Assembly (NCBI GenBank): GCA_019671135.1
Contig: JAHRHY010000005.1
Coordinates: 2,404,001 to 2,468,000, forward strand
Length of the DNA stretch: 64,000 nt
Source: Linnemannia hyalina
Lineage: Eukaryota > Mortierellomycota > Mortierellomycetes > Mortierellales > Mortierellaceae
Direction of reading: 5' to 3'
The notes beneath the pieces are model-generated. The model ran no database searches and was not told the DNA's origin. It saw nothing but the letters and a program-made list of their open reading frames with translations. Below, one piece after another: positions 40,809 through 53,657 of the stretch. Every line of letters starts with the position of its first letter. Positions within the stretch are counted from its first letter, which is position 1. The translations under genes were made by a program, and so were the position numbers.

Positions 40809-43439
40809 TCACATCTCCACTGTCTTCTTGTTGCGCTTGGCTTCCTTCACCATGGTCTCTTTACCCTTGCGTTTCACCACCTTCGCTTTGGACTGAAGTC
40901 CCAGTGCCACGTTTCGATGAGGTGTGCCCATTGTCGAGAATGAATTGTTGTCCCCCATCGGCTCCCGTCGCTTTTGCTTCAAGCGTTTGCTGGTAATCAA
41001 AGTCAATGATCGAACCTGGAACATCCGGAAGAAAAACGTTTGATCCAGCAACCTAAACTCGGACGAACAAATCGGCATCGTAAGGTTCGAGATCTTTGTA
41101 TGGACGACGGTATTAGTGATCTTCACACCAAGGAAAAACACTGCGTAAGTGCCGACCGACTGGAAGCCTAAGAGCGGCAGATCCTCTTCCAGGACTCGAA
41201 GATCATAGAGACTATCGTTAGTAAAACGGCAATCCGGAAGGTATCGGCGTCCTTTGGACAGTGTCGAAGGGTATTTGCCCTTCAGTTCTCCATAGTATGC
41301 TTCATGAACTACCTCCGTGCGGCTCACGATGTCTAGCCATTTAGCTTGCCCATCCTAACCCAAGGCAGTTTCCTGTTCACGCACGCAGTCGATGCAGTGT
41401 TAAGACTGTTGAAAAGAAATAATGAGAATTAGATCAAAAGACTACTAGGATACATCTCCAGTTTCCGCTGCTGCCACTGATCCATCGGAAGTGTTACCGG
41501 AAGCTCTTCCATTAACCAATCCGTCCTCTTTTGCTATGTTACCACCAGGCGCCTTCTCGTGATCGTCAAAAATGCTGGTTGCAGCTCCTTCATCGACGAT
41601 CTCGCCCTGTTCTTGTTCATTGTCATCGCCGATGCTATCAAAGAGCGGACAGTGCGAAGGCGACAGTGCTGGTGATGATAGCCCCGATCTTCGGCCAATT
41701 GGCGGGGTGCGAGCGGCTGACAATGGGAGTATTGACGGTCTTATTCAGTCATCAGTCATGCAAACATCGAATAGAAAATACATCGTAAGAAAAATGACAT
41801 TAAATCACAGTGCTTTTGCAACATTCCTTCCAAGTTCTGGAGCCTCCCTTCAAAATCGGGCATCGTTCGTTACTGTGATATTTTTAATCGTATCTGAGTT
41901 CTGAGATGAAAATGGTCCAAAGCTCAGGATTTATGAATCGTTCATACCTCACGTTTACAATTTCACTGACAGAAGTGAGTGAAATACTGACTGTGGTTTG
42001 AAGTAAATGCTCGTCATATTTGAGTATCAGTTGCTTGGGGTCGATTACATACTCTTGAGTAGATTTATCACCATTTTGTATTTGTCTGCCAAGATAACCA
42101 GTAAAACATGCGTCAGGATGTTTGTGGTCATCTTCGGCGAGATAGGCTTTGATTATACATAAGTCACACAATCGCATTCAAAAAAACATCGAAAGTGACC
42201 AAACTATAATTGTAAAGACAACTCCCCTCTTTTCCTGGCACCTGCGAGGCATCAGATGAAAGGCACTTGAGCATAAACCAGGTGCAAAGAACTCCTGGAC
42301 AGTGGCTGAGCGGCAATCACCCGTATTGATGAACCTCAAAAAAGCGTTATCATCCCCCCCCCCCCCCACAGGTACGCTAGGAGAACGTCGATCTGGAATA
42401 GTTTCGAAGCCTTTTCCGTTGATCCACTGAGTATCGGCCTATGTCGGTGAGTAGCCTGGTGATGAGAAGTCCGGGCATTCTTTCTGACAGCCAAAGACCG
42501 ACATCTACCTGTGTGACTTGTTCGGAGTACTTGATACTTGGAAAGTTCGCGTGGGTGTACGACTGAAGCATGCGCTTCAAGAGTTTCAAAAAGCTAATAG
42601 AATAAAAGCCTTGGTTTTTTATACCTTATTGCGGAGATCGATCGTTCCATTCCTGTAGTCCTTTTTTAGCTCGACAGATAACTGCAAGGCGGCAGAGGCA
42701 GACCTCAAAAATGAAGATCCATCGTAATACTCAGTACCTATACCCTCAATGAAGATGGGTAAGAACTTCTGCGCCCCTTTCGACGAAGCTTCGAACATGC
42801 AAACCTATCCCTATTTCTTTGGGAAGCATGGTGGAATGTATGGCTGTAGGGAGCGACAGTAGAAACGGTAGTGCCTCTTTATTCTTTGTCGAGACTGTCG
42901 TTGTGTTCCTCGAGTCCCTCGGGTTTATCTGGCTCTTGCTCTGTCCCCTCCTTGGTGCTATCGACCAAATCCTTGTAGGAAAATCTAGGGGCAAAGAATA
43001 TTGAGAAGTTTACGGTCAACGTTATCAAGTTTCTTGGTGTTGGTGGCGTTGATGGTATTGGTGGTATCGGTGATGTTGTTGTTATTGTCATCGTTTTCAT
43101 CGATGTTGTTCACCGATAGTTGTTCGATGTACAGGCCAATGGCGCGTTGAGCGGTTCGCTTTACGCGCGACGATATGCGGGTAACATCTCAGAGCGATGT
43201 TTTGATTGCTGAAAGATGGTTGGATGCTGCTGTCTGATCAATCCCATTGCTCGAGTAGCGTTGGCGTTAATTGTACCAGTGCCAAGAGTTCGTGTTAGGT
43301 GATCCCACTGCATTGCATTGACAAATTCCCTTTTGTCCATGTTCGCCACGTCCCGCAGTCGATGTTGCTTAGGTGTGGCCTTAGGGGAGGTATTGATCGA
43401 CGGATCTATGATACAGCTATAAATATACAAAGTCGCCAA
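40809..43439 (-). pseudogene. Decayed gene(s) of unknown family
   Basis: Chain of protein-like minus-strand pieces: 43439-43161 ending in a frame break, then a shifted frame (about 43,160-43,000) with T-A-Q-R-A-I-G-L-Y-I-E-Q; 42589-42377 (W-L-S-E-R-M-P-G-L-L); 42369-42180 and 42177-41884 in one frame separated by TGA after a T run; 41723-41445, acidic and Ser/Gly-rich; 41327-40809 (172 codons) with A-Y-Y-G-E-L-K-G and a Lys-rich tail. The frame of the last piece continues upstream but is cut by a TAG. Plausible splice acceptors exist, so part may be introns, but at least three breaks are not explained that way. The E-L-K triplet could be half of a PD-(D/E)xK nuclease motif; this is a guess. 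I do not recognise the family. Confidence 0.4.
42354..42367. repeat. Homopolymer C run
   Basis: Fourteen C in a row inside the decayed gene; also a likely place for sequencing error. Confidence 0.8.
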
Positions 43440-45161
43440 TTAGTTTTCTAGGTGTAGTGTCTCAGAGAGTCAAAGATGAGGGAGAGTGTCAGGGAATGAC
43501 CGACTAGAGAGCATATGTATGGGTTTGTTGTGATGAGGAACGAGGTGATGGTAGTAGCTATTGGTTGGAAAAGAGTACTCTGTGTCTGAGGAGTGAAGGA
43601 ACGACGATTGGTATCCTGCCTGATCGAACGAAGGAATAGCGGACTAGCTATTGTCATACGCATATGGTCCGGGTGCGATATCAGCTGGCGCGTTGGAGTT
43701 GTGGCAGTATTTTCGATGTTATTGTATTGTTGATGAAAGAGTGTCTGATGAGAGCTGCTGATTGTGAGGGTACTGAAGTAAGGGTTGATGTTGCTGGTGT
43801 TGCTGGTGTTGCTGCAAGATCAGCATCGATCGTTTAAGCAAGGACGGAAGTTATTGGTCGTCGACAAAGAGCCGGATCTACTTTTTTTTCTATCCCCCCT
43901 CAGCCCTTCTTACAGTGGGTAACGGCATAGCAGGGGTTTGAAGGAAAGAGAGCGAAGGAGAGGCGTGTTTGTGAGAGTATGTGAGTGTGTCTGTCACCCC
44001 TGTCCTTATCAAATGATTTTCTTTAAACACGCTGCCATGCAAACACGTTACTCTTATCATGGCCGCAACCCCCGTGCTATCCCCATGTAAAAAATGGTGC
44101 CTATTCTCCGACGTACGAAATTTAGTCCGTCCACCAAAATTAAAGCCCTCACTCGCACCGTTGTAGAACGAAAACCTTCTTTCGTCTGTCAAACACGCGG
44201 TTACAAGTATACTTTGTTTACTCCATTGGTCACGACGCCATTTGATGCTCTCTTCTTGTCTTTCTTCCTTGACATGCGCGGTGCATCTTTTTTTTTCTTC
44301 TTGGAAGGCGGGGTAACAAGGTGTGAGAAGCAATTGACCCCGCAAAGCAACAAAAACAACACGGGCCAAATTCGGACTTGTCTCTCCCTCTTTTCTTCTC
44401 CCTTTGGAGGCTATCCAGGACAAGGTTGTGAAAGTCAGACAAACAAAGGAAGGGGAATGAGTGGCAGAGTACATAAATGGGCAAAGTGGAGGGATGTGCA
44501 GTCAGAGATAGTGAATCCACACATACAGATCCCCTACTTCGTAAGATACAGAGGACGACGAGGACGAAAAAGATCTGATTTTTTCTACTGTGTGCCACGA
44601 TAACCCTTATTGTGTACGTCGTTGCGTTCGCTTTGATTTGCATCTCATTCAATTGCTCACCTTCAGTCAGGTCCATACGTGTTACCTTTTACGCTTGTCA
44701 GTACCACCATCTTGCCCTCGGAACATGCCTCCTTGAAATTCCTGTCTTTCGTTGCTATCATTTCAGTCCAGCCCATCCTGTCATCACCACCATTCATGGA
44801 TAAGGACGTGTGAGTGTGTGCATACCTTAATAAACTTTCCGGAGATCTTCATCACTCCTTCTTTCTTGCTCTTTCCTTTGCATCTGGCAATTGTATAAAA
44901 AGGCCTCCATCCCTCCCTCTCCCGATCACTTTTCCTCAGACTTCATCTCTCAGCCTCTCTCTCCTTCTCCTTCCTCCTCTCGCTTCTCTCCCATCAAGTT
45001 GTCTGCAGTCCCTTACTTTTTTGACAACCTCCTCACCTTTTCCATCTTTCTCCCTATTGTTACTGCATAGTATCCTGACTCGGGTTCTCCACCTGCTTCT
45101 GTCCATTTGGCAACTTTTTTGCTTCTTTCTTTTTTTTTTTAACTTTCTTACACTCACCCTC
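43440..45161. other. Intergenic
   Basis: Contains a GTTGCTGGT repeat (about 43,788-43,812) and several open but low-information frames. The DUR3 promoter lies at its right end. Confidence 0.5.
44894..44900 (+). promoter_or_regulatory. TATA box of DUR3-like gene
   Basis: TATAAAA, about 260 bp before the ATG, followed by a long CT-rich tract (44,905-45,140). GATAA-type motifs occur at about 44,598 and 44,799; nitrogen control by GATA factors is inferred from the gene's role. Confidence 0.45.
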
Positions 45162-47596
45162 ATGGCTGAAGCTATCTTGAGTCAAGGCTTTGGATATGGA
45201 ATCGGTAAATACCCTCTCCTCCCCACCCATTTCTCACTTTCATTGCCATCGTCTTCGCCAATGATGATCCTCTGCCTAATCTAATCTGATTGTCGATCTT
45301 TACATACCTTGCTAACCACCCTTCCTTTGTTCATCACCAACCAATCAAAACAACAAAAAATAGTCCTGGGATTCGGATTGGTGTTTGCGGCCCTCATGAC
45401 ATTGATTACCATGATCCAGAAGCGCTTCCTCGGCGAAAAAATCGACTCGGAAGAGTACATGGCTGCCGGTCGTAACGTCAAGACGGGTCTCGTCGCCTCT
45501 GCTGTGGTCTCTTCTTGGACATGGGCAGCAACCTTGTTGCAGTCTTCTTCGGTCGCTTACAAGTATGGTATCTCCGGGCCCTTCTGGTACGCCTCTGGTG
45601 CCTCTGTCCAGGTAATTTTAACTTTTTGTTAGTTTTCAAAGGAATGTGATGCTATGATCTGGAATGCGGCATAGGTGTCAAGGAGCAAAAAAAAGTACGT
45701 GCGCTCACATTTTCTTAATCACTCTCCTTTTATATCCCTCTGACGTGGAAAGGTGCTGTTGTTCTCGGTGCTGGCGATTGAACTCAAACGCAAGTGCCCG
45801 AATGCCCACACTTTCCTCGAGATCATCTCTATCCGCTACGGTCGCAATGCCCACTTCGTCTTCTTGTTCTTCGGTCTCTTGACCAACATCATTGTCAGTG
45901 CCATGTTGCTCCTTGGCGGATCCGCCGTCGTTACTGCCCTCACAGGCATGAACACCTACGCAGCTTGCTTTCTCCTTCCCCTCGGCGTCATCATCTACAC
46001 CCTATTTGGCGGACTCAAGGCAACCTTCATTGCTGACTACACCCACACCGTCGTCATCATGATCATTGTCCTCCTCTTCAGCTTCACCGCCTACACCACC
46101 TCGGACTTGATCGGCAGTCCTGGCGCCATGTTTGAGCTCCTCCAGCAGGCATCCATCCGTCACCCCGTCAGTGGAAACCATGAGGGATCTTACCTCACCA
46201 TGGCTTCGTCGCAGGGTCTTATGTTTGGAATCATTAACCTGTGCTCCAACTTTGGAACTGTCTTTATTGATAACGCCTACTGGCAGCGTGCTATTGCTGC
46301 ATCCCCTCACTCGACCGTCAAGGCTTATCTGATCGGTGGACTCTCCTGGTTCGCTATTCCTTTCACTTTGGCGACCACCCTCGGAATCTCGGCTGTCGCT
46401 CTGGAGAACCACCCCAACTTTCCTAGCTTTCCCAACCGTCTGACGACAGCCGATGTCGGTGCTGGATTGGTTGCCCCCAACGCTGCTGTTGCTCTCCTCG
46501 GTAAAGGAGGTGCTGTTGCCGTCTTGTTGTTGGTCTTTATGGCTGTTACTTCTGCGGCCAGTGCTGAGCTGATTGCAGTCAGTTCGATTGTTACCTTTGA
46601 TGTCTACAAGGCTTACATCAAGCCCGACGCCACCGGAAAGCAGATTATTACGGTCTCGCATGCTATTGTTGCGTCCTTTGGAATCATCATGGGTGTCCTT
46701 GCTATTATTCTCAAGGAGGCCGGCATTGATCTTGGCTACCTCTATTCCCTGGTAAGTAGCATTTGTTACTGAAATGATCTTGCATGAACCACGCTTGTCA
46801 TTTTTCCTGTAAGGGAATTTTGCTAACCACCTACTTTCTTTTCTACCCACTTTTGACCAACAAATAGATGGGAGTGTTGATTTCGTCTGCGGTGTTGCCA
46901 GTGACATTCTCGTTGATGTGGAAGAAACAGAGCGCGACCGCCGCAATCGTCGCCCCTCTCGGAGGACTCGTTATCTCCCTCACCGCATGGTTGGTCTGCG
47001 CCAAACTCTACTCGGGCGAGATCACCCTTGCATCTACAGGAACTGACCAGGCCATGCTTGCCGGAAACCTGGGTGCTCTCATCAGCGGAGGCGCCATTTC
47101 GGTTATTATTACCTTGATTAAGCCCGACAACTATACCTTTGATGGCACCCGTGCTCTCCAGCAGGTCACTGACGATTCCCCCGGCGGCATGCCCTCCACT
47201 GACTCTTCTTCCGACGACGGTTCTCTCGAAGAGAAGAAGAAGGGCGGTGAGAAGGCAGAGGTTACAAGCGTGGACGTTCCCGCACCCAAGGGAGGCTGGA
47301 CATTCTCGGCCGAAGAGGACGCAAAACTCGCCAAAGCCTCCCGCTTCGCCCGTTGGAGCTCCGGTGTCCTCACCGTCATCCTCATCCTCCTCTGGCCGTT
47401 GCCAATGTTCTTTTCGAACTATGTGTTCACGAAGGGATTCTATACTGGCTGGGTGGTGTTGAGTATTGTGTGGGCGATTTGTTCGACGATTGCCGTGACG
47501 ATTTATCCGATTTGGGAGTCCCGGGGTGCGATTGCCGAGGTTGGGAGGGGTATTTGGGGGATGGTGACCCGCAAGTCTTCTACCGCTGCTGTTTGA
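45162..47596 (+). CDS. DUR3: Urea active transporter, DUR3 family
   Basis: Sodium:solute symporter superfamily member that imports urea (and in yeast polyamines) across the plasma membrane. Exons 45162-45204, 45364-45611, 45753-46751 and 46868-47596 join to 672 residues, close to the usual length. The start M-A-E-A-I-L-S-Q-G-F-G-Y-G-I, then E-Y-M-A-A-G-R-N-V-K-T-G-L, the W-T-W-A-A-T-L-L-Q-S-S segment, and F-G-G-L-K-A-T-F-I-A-D-Y-T-H-T match DUR3 proteins. About 15 membrane segments are present. A Ser/Asp/Glu/Lys-rich loop (about residues 530-580, before the last two helices) is cytosolic and could be a regulatory site. Together with the purine permease at 4751 it points to use of purine-derived nitrogen, although the two genes are 38 kb apart. 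Confidence 0.93.
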
Positions 47597-48835
47597 AGTG
47601 GGGGCGGGCGCCACCAATTGTTATCCACATATAACTCCTTCCCCCCCCCCCCCTCTATTTCTTATCTAATCTGTGTACATACGCTATCACACATCCAAAA
47701 ACTTAATAAAATGCAAAAGAACACAAACAAAAAGTAACAGCCTTGTCACCTTGTGGAAAAAAAAGAGAGCACAAATGGCTTTGTTTGTTTATCTTGATTT
47801 CTTTGTTTCTTGGTATCTGTTGGCTGCGTGGTAATCTGATAGGGGTGGAGATGAGATGGGAGGATAGGGAGAGGAGAGCTTGTGTGTGTTTGAGGGTGGT
47901 CTGTACTGTAACTGATCTGTGATCTAATGCTTCTTTGCTTTTTGTTCTGTTTAGACAATGCAGACGGGAACGTGCGCACGACAGAATCGACAAAAACGAA
48001 TGCAATTGGGTGTTTTCGATGGTGACAGATATGGATCAGTCTGACCCTGAACAATTGGATCGACAGCAAGGTCGAGTCGACCCTTTGTCGTTATGTGATG
48101 ACCTCCTTGTGCCTTGGTCTGGATGACTCCCTTTGTCCCATGTCCATGCCCCTGGAAATCGATAAGGAAATTGAAAAGTGAGCGAATGGATCGATGATGA
48201 CATCAACATAATGGAAAAGGAGAACAAGGAGGCTAGAAACAGAGAAGGGCTTGATGACGGGTAACACAAGGTAGAGGGAGGAGAATTTGTTTGTGAATGT
48301 AGACAGGCATGTGCTAGTGCGAATAATAGGCAATTGACTGGTGGTATATGGAAGAGGGTGACCTGTTGAGGACCTGGGTGCTGATGGGTTCCCCTACCCC
48401 ATGCCCCATAACGAGTATTACCTTTGGTGATATCGTGTGTCGGGGTCTTTTCTGATCGCACTTTTTATCTCTGGGGCTGGGAGCCTAAATTGACTTGGTT
48501 CACTTTGACCTTTTTATCTAATTCGTCAATTCGTCGTTCATTTTTCTTCTCTCTCTCTCTTTCTACTCTTTACACATCGCCCACTTCTCTCCACTCTTCT
48601 CTTCCCTTTACTCTTTTCTTTGTTGATCATTCATCTCCTCTGAATTAGACATCAGAGGCGAAAGCACACTTGCTTCTTTCTTTTACATCCTACTACCACC
48701 CACTGTTGCCAGTCCCATACATTACAAGCGCACACACCCGTTCATTCGCCCACTGCCATCTCATCCTCTTTCTCCTCTTGTACATTCACTCACCCATTTA
48801 TTCTCTCGCTCTCCTCACTAACCAAGACGAACACG
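47597..48835. other. Intergenic
   Basis: Begins with the 3' end of DUR3, including a C run at 47,641-47,653, and ends with the CT/CA-rich leader of the trehalose gene. No gene recognised between. Confidence 0.6.
47705..47710 (+). terminator. Polyadenylation signal of DUR3 gene
   Basis: AATAAA 109 bp after the stop codon. Confidence 0.55.
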
Positions 48836-51800
48836 ATGTCGATGCCAGCGTCCCCCACTCCTTCGTTGACAACCATCAACGGTGGTTCCAGAGTCGTGCC
48901 CCTGTCAGAGCTGGCAGAGACAAGCCAGATCATCCTCTCCAATAAGCCAAGACTCATCAACGTCACCCACCAAATCCCCTACGCCTGTACCCTGATCGAC
49001 AGAACTGCCAACTACAGCCCTTCAATCAATGGAGGTGGTCTTGGTGGGAGTGGTAGTGGAGGTCTGGGGTCTGCTTCCAGCTCTGGATCGCCTCCTGCGA
49101 ACAGAAGGTCGTCGTATATCTCTCTCCGTCAGCAGCACCAGGCTGCTGTTGCTGCTGCCGCTGCCGCAAAGAGTCTGGCCTCATCAGGAGCAACTGCAGG
49201 GATCGATCCTACTGCGACTGGCGCTGCTACTCCAGAGGCAACACCAACAACAACACCAGCACCAGGAACGCATGAGGATGGAGATTGTACTCTGGAAGGA
49301 CGACGAGGCCATTCAGCACTCTACTCTGGGATCATGTCGCTTCGCAAGGATCTGGAAACGATCCAGATCGGATGGGTCGGAGAACTGGCAGATCAGGACG
49401 GCTATATTGTTCCCTCCAAGAATTTGAACGAGTCGCATAAGCAGGCGATGAAAGAGAAGTTGTGGGCCAAGGATAAGGTCGTGCCTATTTTCTTGGATGA
49501 TAGCCGGGCTGCTGGGCATTATGAAGGCTACTGCAAATCAGGTAAGCCCCTGTTTTTGTTTTTGTTTTCGTCTCATTGACTCATGATAACATGATATTAA
49601 CAAGGGGGAAGGGACAGACAAAACAAACACACAAACAAACAAACATAAAGGAGCCCTCTGTCCTCTGTGCGTGCTTTGTTAGCATCAAAATGCGTACACA
49701 CAGACACTGACAGACGGGCACACCATAAAAATGAGAGCCAAAAAATGAAAGAAATGGTCCGAATGTGACTGACATATCTTTCTTTGTTCTTTATCGCATT
49801 CTGCCCTAAACCGATAATGATTGATATGATTTAGTTCTTTGGCCGCTCTTCCATTACATCCTCTGGGACGAGGCAACAGATGGACGCATCGAAAAAAAGA
49901 GCTGGGACGACTATGTCTTTGTCAACCAGCAGTTTGCCGATGCCATTTTCGAGCAATACCAGACCGGAGACATCGGTATGTTCTTCTGTCTTGATCAGTT
50001 TCATAGTTTGGAGTTGTTATCATTGTGTTTGTTGTTGCCAATTGTCATCATTCCTGATCAAAAAACAAAGGGGGTTCGTTCCTTCCCTACCGCTCTCTAA
50101 CACTTTTCTTTTTCTTCTACAATGAAAAAATAGTGTGGATCCATGATTACCATCTGTTGCTGGTCCCACACATGCTCAGACAAAAGCTCCCTGGCGCTGC
50201 TATCGGAGTCTTTATTCATGCGCCCTTCCCTTCCTCCGAGATCTTCAGGTGTCTTCCAAGTAAGCCAAGTGAGACTGATCCAAAACGAGACAGAAAGAGA
50301 CCAAGAGAGAGGAATGAGGGAGAAAAAAGAGTCCGAAGGAAGGAGGTCACTTTCAGGAGGCATGCATTATTCGCATTGGTATCTCTTCTGTGCACAACAA
50401 CAAACAACCACATGCTTATGGACAAAAGTGTCGTCAGAGTAGACGAAGCGCATGGCATTGTGCTCTCTGTTACTGGACAACGATGAAGGACGATGCACAT
50501 GGCTGTTTTTGGGGTCAACTTTCAGCAATGGGTTTTTGTCTGTGTGTCTGTATGTTTGTCCGAGTGTCCGACTCTCTCCACTGCACTCCCTCTAATTCTC
50601 TTTCTCTACTTTGTTGATACATGTGTTTGTGTGTGAAAAATAGAGCGCGTTGAAATCTTGAACGGTCTCCTGGGTGCCAATCAGATCGGATTCCAAGTAA
50701 TGGCACTTTGATTTTATTTTTTATTACCCGAGATACGAAAGAAATGTGACACCAAGGGGTTCACCCTACCCGAAACAAATTCATGCCTCTTATTAACCAA
50801 ATTGTTCATTTCCCTCTCATTGCATAGACTTACTCCTACGCAAGACATTTCATCAGTTGCTGCACCCGCGTCAATGGCTACGAATCAACTCCTCGGGGCG
50901 TTGACGCAATGGGATCAACAGTCTGGGTCGGCACCTTCCCTATCGGTATCGATGCGGAGCGAGTCGAGCGTCAACGCAAGGCTGCCGAGGTGTTGCCAAA
51001 GATGGACGCCATTCGCAAAACATACAAGGGCAAGCGCATCATCGTCGGCCGTGACAAGCTCGACCTGGTCAAGGGTGTCCAACAAAAGTTGCAGGCTTTC
51101 GAAAAGTTCTTGAACGACTATCCAGAGATGCAGGGAGAGGTTGTCTTGATCCAGGTGACATCCCCTCCTCTGGTCGAGAGCCCCAAACTGGAAGCCAAGA
51201 TTGCAGAGCAGGTCGCTCACATCAATGGAACCTACGGATCGCTCAACTTTACGCCTGTCCACCATTACCACCAGCACATTGATCGGGACGAGTACTATGC
51301 TCTGCTTTCGGTCGCCGACATTGGTCTCATTACATCTGTTAGGGACGGCATGAACACGACCTCGCTCGAGTACATCATGTGTCAGCAGGAAAATCACGGT
51401 CCACTCATCTTGAGCGAGTTTACAGGAACTGCTGGCAGCTTGAGTGGTGCAATGATGGTCAACCCTTGGGACTACCAGGGTGTCGCCAAGGTCATCTATG
51501 ATGCCCTCAACCTCAGCGAGGAGGACAAGATCTCTCGTCACAACGTAAGTCCCCCTTACACCTCCATGATCATTTGGCAAAACTGGCACAAGTGAATACC
51601 AATGCAGATGGATCTTGGTTATTGAATTTATCTCGTTGTTATTATCTGCAAACAAATAGCAACTCCACAAGCACGTCATTACCCACACTGCTCAATACTG
51701 GGCCAAGACCTTTATTGCCGAGTTGATCTTGAACGTTGGAACAGGAGAACAGTCCGCGCCCACGCCTTACCTTGACCTCCCTATCATCACCGATCAGTAC

Positions 51801-53121
51801 CACAAAGCCAAGAAGCGCCTCCTCATGTTTGACTACGACGTGAGTTACAATTGCCACCTTCTTACCTCTTTGACATATATCGTTCATGATTCTGACACCC
51901 ATACTTTACACCATCTATCTACTTCTAGGGAACGTTGACGCCAATTAGAAAGACGCCTGGAGCAGCTGTTCCTCAGGAGCACATGCTAAAGGCATTGGCG
52001 GCGCTGTGTGCTGACCCCAAGAACATTGTGTGGGTCATTTCAGGAAGAGATCAGAAGGTGCTGGAGGAGTGGCTTGGACATATCCCCAATCTCGGCTTCA
52101 GTGCCGAGCACGGATCATTCATGAGACAGCCTGGGGGTCAAAAATGGGTTAATCTGACAGAGTCCTTGGATATGGGCTGGAAGAACGATGTTATTGAGAT
52201 CTTTACCTACTACACCGAGCGGACGCAAGGTAACTTTCAGGGCTGCTAAAATGGTACTATGGTTTGTTCTCATGTGTGGAAAATGAAATTAATTTACCGT
52301 ACCCGTTGTCAACAATAGGCTCGTTTATTGAGCACAAGAGGTCGTCGTTGACGTGGCATTACCGTATGGCAGATCCTGAATTTGGCGCGTTCCAGGCCAA
52401 AGAGTGCCAGAACCACCTGGAGAATGCGGTCTTGTCCAAGCTCCCCGTCGAGATTCTTGTGGGAAAGAAGAACTTGGAGGTCCGCCCCACAATTGTCAAC
52501 AAGGGAGAGATCGTCAAGAGGTTGTTGAGTCAGCATCCGGATGTCGAGTTTGTGATGTGTGCAGGTGACGACAAGACGGACGAGGATATGTTCCGGGCTC
52601 TTGTTGGGCCCAACAACAACAACAACAACGCCAATGCGGCTCGCAGGAACTCTAACGTGGTGGTGGAGCCTTATAATAATGAGCTGGTGGCAGAGACGGC
52701 GGAGAAGATTGCTAATGCGACCTTGGCGCATTCTCGGGAGCACTCGCCTGTGATGCCCCAGTTGCACCTGTCGAGCGGTCATATTGCGAATGGATTTGCA
52801 CCGGGAGTTCAGGATGCGACTCATTTGATACCTCCTCACCACCCTGGCACCGCTGTGAGCGCAGAGACGACCACTACCAGCAGCAGTCTGGCTCCATCTT
52901 CCAATGACCTGTCAAGGTCTTCGATCAGCACGCAGGGATCGGCGGGATCTTTCTCTGTTGGCATCAACAACGGCAACAGCAGTGGCAGTGCGTACAATGG
53001 AGAGCGGTTCTCGATTACGATTGGACATGCGTTGAAGAAGACTCTTGCCAACTGGCATGTTACCAGCCCTGAGGAGTTGATCCGAGTTCTTGGTATTTTG
53101 TCTGGTACTGTTGACTCGTAA
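48836..53121 (+). CDS. TPS2: Fused trehalose-6-phosphate synthase/phosphatase (TPS2-like)
   Basis: Two-domain enzyme of trehalose synthesis: GT20 glucosyltransferase domain and HAD-type trehalose-6-phosphate phosphatase, cytosolic. Eight exons (48836-49541, 49835-49975, 50134-50259, 50644-50696, 50828-51544, 51660-51839, 51929-52229, 52319-53121) give 1008 residues. GT20 motifs: V-L-W-P-L-F-H-Y, W-I-H-D-Y-H (284-289), H-A-P-F-P-S-S-E, D-G-M-N. Phosphatase: D639-Y-D641-G-T643 split by an intron between exons 6 and 7, and G-D-D-K-T-D-E-D (824-831). The N-terminus (residues 50-160) is a Ser/Gly/Ala/Thr-rich insert. The I-G-W-V-G-E region resembles Tps2/Tsl1-class proteins, whose synthase half is often inactive, so phosphatase is the safer activity. 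A low-complexity insert (about 842-975) interrupts the end of the phosphatase domain. Confidence 0.92.
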
Positions 53122-53657
53122 CGTAGTTGATTCTATAGACATTTGTGTGCTTTCAATGGTAAAAAAGAAGTTTTTTGTATGCTTACTATCCTGCTCTGGG
53201 AGAACTAAGGGGGGAAGAGTGAATGGGAACATGCGGGTCATGGGGGTTATGGGATATGAGAAACCAGCACAGCTTAAATCAAGCAAAGTTGGCGCAGACT
53301 TAAAATGAGTGTTGTTTTCTCGCACACTCATTTCTCTTGTTTTCTACCCTCCCGCATTACTTCTTTCTACCCTTACCTTTCTTTCACTTCATCAAAGCAA
53401 TTCCGATTCATCAACGCAATTCCGATTCATCAACCTTCCTTTTGTGGTTCTTCCATTGTTCATTCACGGAATCAGTTCGTCAACCATTTACAATAATACC
53501 CTCTTCTCAAGGGTATGTCTCCATACTATTCTGAAGGCATCACCAGCAGCAACGAGGCAATTGAAACATCCAAAGCACACATACATCATATTCCACATAC
53601 TAAACTTGTTTTTTCTCCTTGATCTTGTTCGTCCCCATCACCATTAGTCAAAACTCC
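53122..53657. other. Intergenic / 5' leader of NLR gene
   Basis: CT-rich from about 53,325, with a 17-bp direct repeat (CAATTCCGATTCATCAA) at about 53,399-53,436. GGTATGTC at 53,512 and CCATTAG at 53,641 would bound a 5'-UTR intron. Confidence 0.5.

Noticed and set aside
40809..43439. Fanzor/TnpB-like nuclease as identity of the decayed gene
   Set aside because: Considered from general impression, but no RuvC catalytic residues or zinc ribbon can be seen.
43890..44603. Overlapping open frames on both strands (194 and 169 codons)
   Set aside because: Neither shows a domain, splice context or protein-like composition; the region is a gene-poor spacer before DUR3.
46002..46946. 314-codon open frame antisense to DUR3
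   Set aside because: It mirrors a strongly coding exon, and its translation is Ser/Gly/Asp-rich without hydrophobic core or domain.
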